From NCBI RefSeq assembly GCF_009711715.1, contig NZ_VENF01000005.1, positions 157,471 through 221,470 of the forward strand: a DNA stretch of 64,000 nucleotides, written 5' to 3'. Shown here piece by piece: positions 17,441 to 26,429 of the stretch. Source of the DNA: Methylophaga sp. Its GTDB lineage: Bacteria; Pseudomonadota; Gammaproteobacteria; Nitrosococcales; Methylophagaceae. Position 1 is the stretch's first letter. Each line of letters opens with the position of its first letter. The notes under the pieces were generated by a model, which had not been told where the DNA came from, did no database searches, and worked only from the letters and a program-made list of their open reading frames with translations. The position numbers and the translations under genes are program-made.

Positions 17441-18253
17441 TCAGCGCTTGGGCAGGAAACGCATCGGGTCGACCGGCTTGCCATTACGGCGAATTTCAAA
17501 ATGCAACTGATCGCGCTGGGTGCCGGTTCTGCCCATCATGGCGATTTTCTGACCGCTTTTGACGACTTCCCCCTCTTTCACCAGCAAGCGGTCACTGTGT
17601 GCATAGGCACTGAGATATACGTCATTATGTTTGATGATCAGCAAATTGCCATAGCGGGGCAGACTGTTGCCACTATAGACCACCTTGCCTGAAGCCGCTG
17701 CATACACTGGCTGACCCGACTTGCCGGCAATATCGATACCCTTGCGGCCCGGGCTGCTGTTGGAATAAGTCGAGACTACCCTGCCCTCCGTGGGCCAGCG
17801 CCATTGCAGATTCTGGCTGCCGACAAAGGGTTCTTGTGATGGTTTAGCTTGTGGCTTGCTGGCTGTCGTGGTTTTCGGCGGAGGGGCAGGCACCGGTTTT
17901 GACTGCGGCGGCGGACTGGGTTTGACCGGCTGGGTTTGGGTCGGCTGCGTGTTACCCGGGCGTTGCGCCGTCGTTGTGCGGTTGGTCGATTTGAAACGGA
18001 TTTTCTGGCCGACATAAATAGTATAAGGCGGACCGATATTATTGATTCGGGCGACATCCTTGTAATCCATCCCGTAGCGCCAGCTGATGGAATATAAGGT
18101 ATCGCCCTTCTGGACCGTGTAATAAGCAGGAGGCGTTGAGATTTTGCGCTGACTGCGATCGTCGCTGTAGGAACCCACCGGGGCGACAGCGCGACCACCG
18201 CCGCCACAGGCGGTCACAATGAACATCAGCAGTAGCGGCAGAATCCATTTCAT
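17441..18253 (-). CDS. nlpD: NlpD-type LysM/LytM lipoprotein, amidase activator
   Basis: This 270-residue lipoprotein has a signal ending in FIVTAC, a LysM peptidoglycan-binding domain (YTVQKGDTLYSISWRYGM, residues 45-90), a Pro/Thr/Gln-rich linker and a C-terminal M23/LytM domain (residues 150-268). The zinc ligands are lost: the first motif reads RKGIDIAG rather than HxGxD and the HxH is LHF. That is the NlpD condition, in which the domain activates an amidase such as AmiC at the septum instead of cutting peptidoglycan itself. It lies in the conserved surE-pcm-yqaA-nlpD order, but rpoS, its usual next gene, is absent and prfB follows. Confidence 0.9.
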   Translation of the reverse strand: MKWILPLLLMFIVTACGGGGRAVAPVGSYSDDRSQRKISTPPAYYTVQKGDTLYSISWRYGMDYKDVARINNIGPPYTIYVGQKIRFKSTNRTTTAQRPGNTQPTQTQPVKPSPPPQSKPVPAPPPKTTTASKPQAKPSQEPFVGSQNLQWRWPTEGRVVSTYSNSSPGRKGIDIAGKSGQPVYAAASGKVVYSGNSLPRYGNLLIIKHNDVYLSAYAHSDRLLVKEGEVVKSGQKIAMMGRTGTQRDQLHFEIRRNGKPVDPMRFLPKR

Positions 18254-18255
18254 CT

Positions 18256-18831
18256 CTATGCAAATATCAGGTAAGCGATCACCAAAATCAATACCGTCAG
18301 CCAGCCCAGTCTATCTACCCACAGATGCAGACTGGCCTCCAATTCCGGTCCGCCCCAGCGCATCAGACCCGCGACCAGAAAAAACCGCATGCCACGACCT
18401 ATCAGCGAACCAATAACAAAAGGCAACAACAACATGTTGGCAGCCCCGGCAGCGATAGTAAAAATTTTATAGGGGATAGGGGTAAAACCGGCAAGAAAAA
18501 TCGCCCAGAATCCCCACTGATCAAACCATGCCGAAGCTTGCTGGTAAGCATGCATATAGTCCAGTGAAATCAGCCAGGGCTCAGCCAGTTGAAAAGCAAA
18601 CAAGCCTATTGCGTAACCGAACAGGCCACCAAGCACAGAAGCGGCCGTGGTCAGCCCAGCATAAAACCAGGCGCGATCCGGTCGGGCCAGGCTCATCGGC
18701 GCCAGCATGACATCTGGCGGAATCAGAAAAAAGGACGATTCGCTAAAACTGACCAGGGCCAGCCAGTAGGTCGCGTATTTGTGACGGGCCCAGACCATGA
18801 CCCGGGCATAAAGGCCGGAAAAAAGGCGCAT
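18256..18831 (-). CDS. YqaA-like DedA family membrane protein
   Basis: The 191-residue product is an inner-membrane protein of the DedA/VTT superfamily. Marks are a re-entrant loop motif (SESSFFLIPPDVMLAPMSLA, residues 29-48), a glycine-rich segment (ASVLGGLFGYAIG) and FLAGFTPIPYKIFTIAAGA (about 112-130), in which Phe-x-Pro-x-Pro replaces the usual F-R/T-P motif. YqaA-type proteins often sit between pcm and nlpD, as here, and DedA relatives are lipid flippases. Overlaps the pcm stop by one base. Confidence 0.85.
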   Translation of the reverse strand: MRLFSGLYARVMVWARHKYATYWLALVSFSESSFFLIPPDVMLAPMSLARPDRAWFYAGLTTAASVLGGLFGYAIGLFAFQLAEPWLISLDYMHAYQQASAWFDQWGFWAIFLAGFTPIPYKIFTIAAGAANMLLLPFVIGSLIGRGMRFFLVAGLMRWGGPELEASLHLWVDRLGWLTVLILVIAYLIFA

Positions 18832-19493
18832 CAGATCTGACCGCTCAACAGCGGCACAAAGCTCACCGGATCCAGTTCGGTTTCCTCATAACGATCTCCG
18901 ACACGATCGATGACTCGCAGTGATTGTCCCATACTGCCTCCAACCGGGATCACCAGTCGGCCACCCGGTGCCAGTTGCTTAAGCAGTTCGTGTGGTACCT
19001 GCTCAGGGGCGCAGGTGACGATGATGCCGTCATAAGGGGCATACCACTCCCAGCCCCAATTGCCATCACTGTGTTTAAGCTTGATATTATTCAGTTTAAG
19101 CTGGTAGAACCGTTCTCGAGCCTGATTCTGCAGCGGCGAAATGCGTTCAACACTGAACACACGGTCTACTAGTTTAGACAGCACGGCTGTTTGATAACCT
19201 GAACCTGTGCCAACTTCCAGCACTTTTTCGCGTTGACCGGCCCCCGACAGCAGGATTTCCGTCATTTTGGCGACAATATAAGGCTGAGAAATTGTCTGAC
19301 CATGACCGATGGGCAGTGCCGTGTCTTCATAAGCGCGACTAGCAAGGGCTTCATCAACGAAAAGATGTCGTGGCATTTCGCGGATCACAGCCAGTACTTC
19401 CGGATTGGCAATGCCACGTTCCTGCAACCGGGCTACCAGCCGGTCGCGGGTACGTTGTGATGTCATGCCTATACCGCGGTAATCCGTGTTCAT
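18831..19493 (-). CDS. pcm: Protein-L-isoaspartate O-methyltransferase
   Basis: Repairs isoaspartyl damage in proteins by SAM-dependent methylation. The 220-residue product has the family N-terminus ([19 protein letters not shown]), the [17 protein letters not shown] loop, [17 protein letters not shown], and SAM motif [17 protein letters not shown]. The ATG at 19493 is one base past the surE stop and gives the family-like start; a longer frame reaches into surE. A second pcm-like gene is at 57623-58279. Confidence 0.93.
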   Translation of the reverse strand: MNTDYRGIGMTSQRTRDRLVARLQERGIANPEVLAVIREMPRHLFVDEALASRAYEDTALPIGHGQTISQPYIVAKMTEILLSGAGQREKVLEVGTGSGYQTAVLSKLVDRVFSVERISPLQNQARERFYQLKLNNIKLKHSDGNWGWEWYAPYDGIIVTCAPEQVPHELLKQLAPGGRLVIPVGGSMGQSLRVIDRVGDRYEETELDPVSFVPLLSGQI

Positions 19494-19494
19494 A

Positions 19495-20247
19495 TCAGCA
19501 ATCTTTGAGCCACCGGGCAACACCGTCAATGGCATCATAGCGAGTCAGATCAATTTGCAGCGGCGTCACAGAAACCGCCCCACGTCGTATCGCATCAAAA
19601 TCAGTACCGGGACCGGCGTCTTCCTCACTGCCGGCAGGACCAATCCAGTACATCGGGCGTCCGCGCGGGTCGAACTCCTTGATCACGGGTTCTGCTTTAT
19701 GACGATGACCCAGCCGGGTGCTCTCAATACCGGTGATTTGATCAATCGGTAAATCAGGGACATTCACATTGAGGATAGTGTCAGCGGGCAGCGAGGATTC
19801 TTTGAGCCGGGAAACCAGCTTCTGCGCAACCCAGGCCGCGGTCTCATAATGCGTGCCGGTGTGTGAGGTCAGCGAAATAGCGATGGCCGGCAATCCCAGA
19901 AATCGACCTTCCATGGCAGCGGCAACCGTACCGGAATAAAGCACATCATCACCGAGATTGGCGCCGGCATTGATGCCGGAAACCACCATGTCGGGATCAT
20001 CTTCCAGTAAACCGGTAATCGCCAGATGGACACAATCGGTCGGTGTGCCTTCAACGCGGTAGACGCCGTCTTCCTGCTTCTCAAGTCGGAGCGGGTTTTC
20101 CAGCGTCAGAGAGTTACTGGCACCGCTGCGATTTCTGTCGGGTGCCACGACGGTAATCTCGCCAAAACTGCCTAGTGCATCGGCCAGAGTGCGAATGCCC
20201 TGAGACATGTAACCGTCATCATTGCTGATCAGGATTTTCATTATCAT
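19495..20247 (-). CDS. surE: 5'/3'-nucleotidase SurE
   Basis: Survival-protein E nucleotidase that dephosphorylates nucleoside monophosphates. The metal site [13 protein letters not shown] is at residues 7-19, followed by [42 protein letters not shown] and NVNVP, all diagnostic. The length of 250 is standard. The ATG at 20247 has AGG six bases upstream; a second ATG at 20241 is the alternative. It begins the surE-pcm-yqaA-nlpD run. Confidence 0.94.
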   Translation of the reverse strand: MIMKILISNDDGYMSQGIRTLADALGSFGEITVVAPDRNRSGASNSLTLENPLRLEKQEDGVYRVEGTPTDCVHLAITGLLEDDPDMVVSGINAGANLGDDVLYSGTVAAAMEGRFLGLPAIAISLTSHTGTHYETAAWVAQKLVSRLKESSLPADTILNVNVPDLPIDQITGIESTRLGHRHKAEPVIKEFDPRGRPMYWIGPAGSEEDAGPGTDFDAIRRGAVSVTPLQIDLTRYDAIDGVARWLKDC

Positions 20248-20310
20248 TATAGCCTGTTGGGAGCTTTAAAAATACGCTCCATATCTTAGCAAGAATGTGA
20301 ACTGCTAGTT

Positions 20311-20341
20311 AAAAAAAAGGCATCTCAGGATGCCTTTTTTT
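20311..20341. terminator. Bidirectional terminator after fdsA
   Basis: A-run, GGCATC, TCAG loop, GATGCC, T-run: a symmetric intrinsic terminator that works on both strands. On the minus strand it lies 15 bases past the fdsA stop and closes the NAD-linked formate dehydrogenase operon. Confidence 0.9.
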
Positions 20342-20355
20342 GATGAAAATACCGC

Positions 20356-23154
20356 CTAGAGCAGTACATTTTTTGACTGGCCGCCACCGTAACTGTAGAA
20401 CTGCATCGGTTCACCACCCGGTGTGATTTTGACCGCGCAATACTTGAATTCGGGGATCTTGGCAGCGGGATCCAATGCCGGATTAGACAGTTTATTAACC
20501 GCGGCTTCGTAATAGCAGAAAGCCATAAACACTGCCCCGGTCGGTACGCCCATATCGGCACGTGCAATCACCGAAACACTGCCACGGCGAGTGGAAAGGG
20601 TAATCAGTTCCCCCGGTTTTACCCCCATTTCGTCCAGTGTAATCGGGTTTACTGTCGCCACAGCTTCAGGCTCCAGGGCATCCAGCACATTGGAGCGACG
20701 GGTCATAGAACCGGTATGCCAGTGTTCCAGCATCCGGCCGGTAATCAGCACAAAAGGATACTCGTCATCCGGTCTTTCATCCGGCGGTATGATATCCGCC
20801 GGCACGAATTTGCCACGACCTGTCTGAGTCGGGAAAGCGCGGGTGAAAATCACCGGATCGCCTGGGTCGCCCTCTTCCAGGCAGGGGTAAACGACACCAC
20901 TGTCACGTTCCAGACGCTCCCAGGTAATACCCGCCATAGACGGTACCGCTTTGCGAATTTCAGCGAACACATCTGCCGGCCCGTTATAATGCCAGTCAAG
21001 CCCCATACGGTTGGCAATTTCCTGGATAATCCACAGATCCTGACGTGCATCACCCGGCGGATCAATAGCTTGACGGCCAAGCTGTACCCAACGGTCTGTA
21101 TTGGTGAAGGTACCGGTTTTTTCCGGGAAGGCGGAAGCCGGCAGAACCACGTCGGCGAGGTAAGCCGTTTCAGTCAGGAACAGATCCTGAACCACAAGAT
21201 GTTTGAGCTCTGACAGCGCCTGACGGGCATGATTTACATCAGGGTCCGACATCGCCGGGTTTTCCCCCATGATATACATACCATGCAATTTACCGGCATG
21301 AATCGCATCCATGATTTCCACGACAGTCAAACCGGCTTTGTCGCTGATTTCACCGTTCCAGAGCTGCTGCATGTTCTCACGCGCAGCCTTGTCTTCAACA
21401 CGGAAATAATCCGGCAGGCACATCGGGATCAGGCCCATATCCGAGGCCCCCTGCACGTTATTCTGACCACGCAGCGGATGCAGACCTGTACCGGGTCGAC
21501 CGATCTGACCGGTCATCAGCGCCAGGGAAATCAGGCAGCGGGCATTATCCGTACCATGTACGTGCTGGGAAACGCCCATACCCCACAGGATCATCGAGGC
21601 TCTGGATTTGGCGTAAAGCCTTGCCACTTCACGAAGGGTTTCTGCAGGAATACCACAGATCGACTCCATCAGTTCCGGTGTGTATTTTTCCAGATGTTTC
21701 TTCATCGCTTCAAAACCATCGGTTCTTTCAGCGATAAATTTCTCATCTACCAGCCCTTCCTCAACGATGGTATGCATCATCGCATTCAGCATCGGCACAT
21801 CCGAGCCTGGCTTGAACTGGAGGTGATAGGCGGCCTCACGGCTGAGCTCGGTGCCCCGCGGATCCAACAGCACAAGCTTGGTACCCTCCCGTACGGCGTT
21901 TTTCATCCAGGTCGCACCGACCGGGTGGTTGACGGTTGGATTGGCGCCAATCAATACAATCAATTCCGCTTTTTCAACATCGGCGACCGGATTCGACACC
22001 GCACCGGAGCCGAGCGTCTCCAACAGCGCCACAACTGAAGAGGCATGACACAGACGGGTACAGTGATCGACATTATTGGTTTTGAAACCGACCCGGATCA
22101 GTTTCTGGAACAGGTAGGCTTCTTCGTTACTACCCTTGGCACTGCCGAAACCGGCCAGCGCCTGCGGGCCGTCATTTTCGCGAATATCTACCAGACCCTG
22201 GGCCGCGCGTTCCAGCGCTTCTTCCCAAGTCGCTTCGCGGAAGACCTTATTGATATCGTTCGGGTCCATTTCAAAATCGGGAGACTTGGGCGCATCGTCA
22301 CGGCGAATCAGCGGCTTGGTGATCCGGTGCGGATGGTGCACATAGTCAAAACCATATCGGCCTTTGACACAGAGACGACCATGGTTGGCGGGGCCATCCC
22401 GGCCCTCGACATGGAGGATCTTGTTGTTCTTGATGTTGTATGTGAGCTGACAACCAACACCACAATAGGGACAGACCGAATCTACTTTCCGATCCGGCTC
22501 TACCATCGCCACATCATTCGCTGGCATCAGGGCCCCGGTCGGGCAGGCCTGTACACACTCACCACAGGCAACACAGGAGCTTTCTCCCATCGGATCATCA
22601 AGATCAAATACGATTTCGGTATGATGACCGCGCATTGCAAGACCGATAACATCATTATTCTGTTCATCGCGGCAGGCGCGGACACAACGTGTGCATTGAA
22701 TACAGGCATCCATATTGACGGCAATCGCCGGATGCGAGAGATCGGATGTTGGCTGTTCCCGTGGTTTGAAGCGCGGTGTACTGATTTCCAGCTTGCCGGC
22801 CCAGTAATCGAGTTCAGAATGCAACGTATGCGGTTGCTCAGAGACATCTGATTTGAGTAGTTCCAGCACCATTTTCTGTGATTTCAGTGCCCGCTCGCTC
22901 TGTGACTCAACCTTCATGCCTTCCGACGGATAACGGCAGCATGACGGCGCCAGCACACGCTCGCCATCAATCTCGACCATACAGGCACGACAGTTGCCGT
23001 CCTGCCCCTGACCTTCTGAATAGCATAGGTGTGGAATTTCAACACCATGGCGCTGCGCTGCCAGCAGAATAGTTTCGCCCTCTTCGGCGAAGATCTTCTT
23101 GCCATTAAGATCGAAGGCAATCAGTTCGCTTTCAATTTCCGGGTTGATAGCCAT
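20356..23154 (-). CDS. fdsA: NAD-dependent formate dehydrogenase alpha subunit
   Basis: Catalytic molybdopterin subunit, 932 residues, of the cytoplasmic NAD-linked enzyme. From the N-terminus: a [2Fe-2S] ferredoxin domain with CYSEGQGQDGNCRACMVE, a Cys/His cluster and [4Fe-4S] motifs (CIQCTRCVRACRDEQ, CVACGECVQACPTGAL), then the CPYCGVGCQ cluster that begins the bis-MGD domain near residue 240. The metal ligand is a Cys in DHCTRLCHASSV, so selenium is not used. It overlaps the upstream fdsBG stop (TAATG). The size and cluster set match FdsA of Cupriavidus and Rhodobacter type. Formate enters here and electrons pass to NAD+ through FdsBG. Confidence 0.93.
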   Translation of the reverse strand: MAINPEIESELIAFDLNGKKIFAEEGETILLAAQRHGVEIPHLCYSEGQGQDGNCRACMVEIDGERVLAPSCCRYPSEGMKVESQSERALKSQKMVLELLKSDVSEQPHTLHSELDYWAGKLEISTPRFKPREQPTSDLSHPAIAVNMDACIQCTRCVRACRDEQNNDVIGLAMRGHHTEIVFDLDDPMGESSCVACGECVQACPTGALMPANDVAMVEPDRKVDSVCPYCGVGCQLTYNIKNNKILHVEGRDGPANHGRLCVKGRYGFDYVHHPHRITKPLIRRDDAPKSPDFEMDPNDINKVFREATWEEALERAAQGLVDIRENDGPQALAGFGSAKGSNEEAYLFQKLIRVGFKTNNVDHCTRLCHASSVVALLETLGSGAVSNPVADVEKAELIVLIGANPTVNHPVGATWMKNAVREGTKLVLLDPRGTELSREAAYHLQFKPGSDVPMLNAMMHTIVEEGLVDEKFIAERTDGFEAMKKHLEKYTPELMESICGIPAETLREVARLYAKSRASMILWGMGVSQHVHGTDNARCLISLALMTGQIGRPGTGLHPLRGQNNVQGASDMGLIPMCLPDYFRVEDKAARENMQQLWNGEISDKAGLTVVEIMDAIHAGKLHGMYIMGENPAMSDPDVNHARQALSELKHLVVQDLFLTETAYLADVVLPASAFPEKTGTFTNTDRWVQLGRQAIDPPGDARQDLWIIQEIANRMGLDWHYNGPADVFAEIRKAVPSMAGITWERLERDSGVVYPCLEEGDPGDPVIFTRAFPTQTGRGKFVPADIIPPDERPDDEYPFVLITGRMLEHWHTGSMTRRSNVLDALEPEAVATVNPITLDEMGVKPGELITLSTRRGSVSVIARADMGVPTGAVFMAFCYYEAAVNKLSNPALDPAAKIPEFKYCAVKITPGGEPMQFYSYGGGQSKNVLL

Positions 23155-24851
23155 TATTTCAACTCCTCAGGGAAGTACTTAATCACGCAGCGCAATGGAT
23201 TGGGGGCTGCCTGGCCGAGACCACAAATGGAGGCATCCACCATCACTTGTGATAACTCTTCCAGTAAGTTCTGATCCCACTGTTTTTCTTTCATTAAGGT
23301 CACAGCTTTCGCTGTACCCACGCGGCAAGGTGTGCACTGACCGCAGGATTCATCTTCAAAAAACTTCATCGCATTCACCGCCAGATCGCGCGCCTTATCC
23401 TGGTCAGAGAAGACCACGACCGCGGCAGAACCGATGAAACAGCCATATTCGTTCAGTGTGTCGAAATCGAGCGGAATATCGCCCATTGAGGCGGGCAGCA
23501 TGCCGCCCGAAGCACCACCCGGGAAATAACCATAAAATTCATGGCCTTCCTGCATGCCGCCGCAGTATTCATCAATCAGTTCACGCATAGTGATACCAGC
23601 CGGTGCCAGATGCACACCAGGTTTGTTGACGCGGCCACTGACCGAGAAAGAACGCAGGCCTTTACGACCATGGCGGCCATGGTCAGTCAGACACTGCGGG
23701 CCTTTTTCCAGAATATCACGGACCCAGTACAGCGATTCCATATTGTGTTCCAGTGTCGGTCTGCCGAACAGTCCGACCTGGGCTACATAAGGCGGCCGCA
23801 GACGCGGCATGCCGCGCTTGCCTTCAATCGATTCGATCATCGCCGATTCTTCACCGCAGATATAGGCACCCGCTCCGCGACGCAGATAAAGCTTGGGCAT
23901 ATTGGCGACCGGCGGATTGGCCACCAGCTTGGCTATCTCGACTTCCATCATCTCGCGGATGGCGGCATATTCATCGCGCAGATAGATGTAGATTTCATCA
24001 ATACCCACCGCCCAGGCGGCTATCAGGCTGCCTTCCAGGAAGCAGTGTGGATCACGATCAAGGAAATATTTGTCTTTGAACGTACCGGGTTCACCTTCGT
24101 CAATATTGACTGCCATCAACTTGGGCGCTGGCTGATCCCGCACGATGCGCCATTTGCGGCCGACCGGGAAACCGGCACCGCCAAGACCACGCAGGCCGGA
24201 ATCATCCATGGTATCGAGCACTTTCTCGACATCATAATGACCTTCCACGCACAGTCGGTAGGTATTGTAACCACCCTGTTCAACATATTGTTCAAAGCGA
24301 ATCGGATCGATGGCTTCGGGACGGGTCTGGTTCTGTTCAACCCGTTCGGTTACACGGGCCGTATCGGCGTTTTCAACAGGATGCATACCTACCACGGCAA
24401 CCGGCGCTTTATCGCAGCGGCCAATACAAGGCACACGCTGGACGCGAACATCACTGCCCAGGCCCTGTTCCAGAGAATCAATCAATTCATTAGCGCCCAG
24501 CATTTCGCAGGTCATTGAGTCGCAGACACGAACGGTTAAAGCCGGTGGCGGTGTCTGGTCTTCTTTAATCACATCGAAATGATGATAGAAGGTAGCGACT
24601 TCATAGACTTCGGCCCGGGACAGTTTCATTTCATAAGCCAGCGCCACCAGATGGGGGGCTGAAATGTATTTATAGCTGTCCTGAATTTTGTGCAGATGCT
24701 CAATGAGCAGATCTTTGCGGCGGGGTTCATCCCCCAGTAATGCCTGGACTTCAGCCAAGGCTTTGGGATCGACTTGCCTGCCTTTATTGACAGCCCGCGG
24801 CAATTTAAGCTCTTTGCCCAGCTTTTGAGCACTGATTTGCTGCCCACTCAT
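23154..24851 (-). CDS. NAD-dependent formate dehydrogenase, fused gamma-beta (NuoE-NuoF) subunit
   Basis: The 565-residue product fuses a NuoE-like [2Fe-2S] domain (residues 1-150, Cys in VRVCDSMTCEMLG and VPCIGRCDKAP) to a NuoF-like domain with the FMN loop (GLRGLGGAGFPVGRKW, near 215), the NADH site (GAGAYICGEESAMIESIEG) and the [4Fe-4S] motif ESCGQCTPCRVG. FdsG and FdsB are separate genes in many bacteria, so this is a natural fusion. It takes electrons from FdsA and reduces NAD+. AGAGAGG precedes the ATG by eight bases, and the stop overlaps the fdsA start by one base. Confidence 0.92.
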   Translation of the reverse strand: MSGQQISAQKLGKELKLPRAVNKGRQVDPKALAEVQALLGDEPRRKDLLIEHLHKIQDSYKYISAPHLVALAYEMKLSRAEVYEVATFYHHFDVIKEDQTPPPALTVRVCDSMTCEMLGANELIDSLEQGLGSDVRVQRVPCIGRCDKAPVAVVGMHPVENADTARVTERVEQNQTRPEAIDPIRFEQYVEQGGYNTYRLCVEGHYDVEKVLDTMDDSGLRGLGGAGFPVGRKWRIVRDQPAPKLMAVNIDEGEPGTFKDKYFLDRDPHCFLEGSLIAAWAVGIDEIYIYLRDEYAAIREMMEVEIAKLVANPPVANMPKLYLRRGAGAYICGEESAMIESIEGKRGMPRLRPPYVAQVGLFGRPTLEHNMESLYWVRDILEKGPQCLTDHGRHGRKGLRSFSVSGRVNKPGVHLAPAGITMRELIDEYCGGMQEGHEFYGYFPGGASGGMLPASMGDIPLDFDTLNEYGCFIGSAAVVVFSDQDKARDLAVNAMKFFEDESCGQCTPCRVGTAKAVTLMKEKQWDQNLLEELSQVMVDASICGLGQAAPNPLRCVIKYFPEELK

Positions 24852-25113
24852 GTAAAAAGGCCTCTCTCTGAATCTTTTATGCCATCGTTGGCTTTAGTTG
24901 TAGTTAAACAGACAAAAATTAGCATGGCTAAGTTTTGCTGTGAAGCTGCATTGGCGGCATAACTGTCCGTAAAACAGTCATTTGTCTTTTTTTGGTGCAG
25001 ACAGGCACTGATTTAAGTACCAAAATCATACATTTTTCCGGCTAAATGCTTCGCAATGCGCCAACTTCAACCTAGGGGTTTTTATAAGTCATTGAAATGA
25101 CTAAAAAGTAGTA
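24852..25113 (-). promoter_or_regulatory. Control region of the fdsBG-fdsA operon
   Basis: No gene is seen between 24852 and 25219. The part nearest fdsBG should hold its promoter. It contains a perfect dyad at 24919-24931, TTAGC-ATG-GCTAA, which fits the T-N11-A pattern of LysR-type regulator sites, a plausible but unproven operator. A second small palindrome, AGTCATT-GA-AATGACT, is at 25087-25102. Confidence 0.4.
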
Positions 25114-25132
25114 GTCCGCTCAGAAAGCGGAC
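25114..25132 (-). terminator. Terminator of the fdhX-fdhA-fdhB-fdhC operon
   Basis: Perfect 7-base arms (GTCCGCT/AGCGGAC) with a 5-base loop; on the minus strand the stem is followed within a few bases by TTTTT. It lies about 90 bases past the fdhC stop, after the long dyad at 25160-25218. Confidence 0.65.
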
Positions 25133-25159
25133 AAAAAATTGATTTCTTTAGAGAAATAA

Positions 25160-25218
25160 TTTGCTCAAAAGTGCATAAATGGTTGTTGACAACCAAAAAT
25201 TATGCACTTTTGCGCAAA
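25160..25218. repeat. Long nested dyad just past fdhC
   Basis: Two 19-base arms (TTTGCTCAAAAGTGCATAA and TTATGCACTTTTGCGCAAA) pair at 18 of 19 positions, and inside them a second perfect dyad, GGTTG-TTGA-CAACC, adds five pairs. Together they form a large stem starting 2 bases beyond the fdhC stop codon (25220-25222). It could be an mRNA 3' structure or a binding site with two dyads sharing a centre. Confidence 0.7.
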
Positions 25219-25219
25219 T

Positions 25220-26239
25220 TTATTCTGACGAACGGGGGGAATCGGTATTTTTTTCGCGCATCTCCTGCAACCAGAGATCGTGGTGCTGTTCAGCCCAGGC
25301 GACATCAACCTGGCCGGTAGTCATGCCTTCCAACGCTCCTTCCGTGCCGATAGTACCAATGTAGATGTGGCCAAAGGAGAAGGCAATCAGCAACAATGCG
25401 GTAGTGAGGTGAATCACATGCGCCAGTTGAATCACCTGACGCTCCTGGCCGAAATTGGGAAAATCCAGCACCAGGCCGGAGAAACAGAGTGCTAAACCGG
25501 CGGTTGCCAAAGCCCAATACCAGACTTTTTCGCCACCATTCATACGGCCGGCAGACGGATGTTTATCCCCAACCATGCCGCCATAGGCTTTAAACCACTC
25601 CAGGTCGACCTTATTGAAAAAGTTATGCCTGAAAAATTTCACCAGGATCGCAAACAGCGCAATCATAAAAACCGGGCCCAGTGTGTTGTGCACAAACTTG
25701 GCGCCTACGGCATATAGTGAAAAGCCGGGATAGCCGAGCAGCGGAATGAGAACCGCACGACCATAGAGAATACTGAGACCAGTTATGGTCAGCAGGATAA
25801 ACAGAATCGCCGTCGTCCAGTGCAGCCGGCGTTCATTGAGCGTCCAGCGTTCGACGGTTTCGCCGGTGCGTGGATGGGTCAGTTCCACCCGGCCACGCAT
25901 GATGTAAAACGCCATAATCACCAGCAGCACAAAGCCCAGAAACCAACTGCCATAAGTGGCCATCGGGCCGTTGCGAACCTGCCGCCAGGTTTCTCCCGAG
26001 CCCTGAATCAGTTCATTGGCCTCCTGACCGGTGACTGCGGTGTAACCTTCGTTGCCTTGTCGCACCTGTCGCCAGGTATCAGCGCGCGGATTGGTCGGTT
26101 CCGCTGATTGTTGCTGAGACTCATTCAATCCGGTAACGATATAGCCGCTCATTGGCAACAAAACGATGACGAGCAAAATAAAAATACCGCTCCAGAGCAT
26201 CATTTTCTTGCGTTTGTTCAGCGAGTCTGCCACTGCCAT
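25220..26239 (-). CDS. Formate dehydrogenase gamma subunit, cytochrome b
   Basis: Membrane anchor and quinone-reducing diheme cytochrome b of the Tat-exported formate dehydrogenase, 339 residues from the chosen start. A first membrane segment (residues 13-32) is followed by a periplasmic stretch of about 75 residues with a duplicated TWRQVRxG phrase, then four more segments; His in RRLHWTT, FVHNT, HVIHLTT and FGHIYIG are heme-ligand candidates. The open frame starts 39 codons earlier, but the ATG at 26239 has GGAGG five bases upstream and gives the family N-terminus. It lies 10 bases after the small lipoprotein gene. Confidence 0.88.
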   Translation of the reverse strand: MAVADSLNKRKKMMLWSGIFILLVIVLLPMSGYIVTGLNESQQQSAEPTNPRADTWRQVRQGNEGYTAVTGQEANELIQGSGETWRQVRNGPMATYGSWFLGFVLLVIMAFYIMRGRVELTHPRTGETVERWTLNERRLHWTTAILFILLTITGLSILYGRAVLIPLLGYPGFSLYAVGAKFVHNTLGPVFMIALFAILVKFFRHNFFNKVDLEWFKAYGGMVGDKHPSAGRMNGGEKVWYWALATAGLALCFSGLVLDFPNFGQERQVIQLAHVIHLTTALLLIAFSFGHIYIGTIGTEGALEGMTTGQVDVAWAEQHHDLWLQEMREKNTDSPRSSE

Positions 26240-26249
26240 ATCGCCTCCG

Positions 26250-26429
26250 CTAGCGGTCGGTCTGAACTTGTTGGAACCGTTTTGCCAGAATATCCTCACG
26301 CGCCTCATAGGATTCAACATGACTGTCCGGCTTGCCCTTATAGACACCAGGCTCATGAATGGTCACATCAGTATCTTCATAGCAGGCACTGAGTCCGAAC
26401 AAAACGATAAATGGAACGATATATTTCAT
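26250..26429 (-). CDS. 59-residue lipoprotein between fdhB and fdhC
   Basis: Found by reading the fdhB-fdhC gap. The frame encodes a short lipoprotein: signal MKYIVPFIVLFGLSAC with lipobox Cys16, then YEDTDVTIHEPGVYKGKPDS and a charged C-terminal helix ending FQQVQTDR. The ATG overlaps the fdhB stop as ATGA, and the stop is 10 bases before the fdhC start, so it is fully embedded in the operon. Two in-frame stops would be expected by chance in a random frame this long, and the lipobox and coupling argue for a gene. A role in assembling or anchoring the exported enzyme is inference. Confidence 0.65.
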   Translation of the reverse strand: MKYIVPFIVLFGLSACYEDTDVTIHEPGVYKGKPDSHVESYEAREDILAKRFQQVQTDR

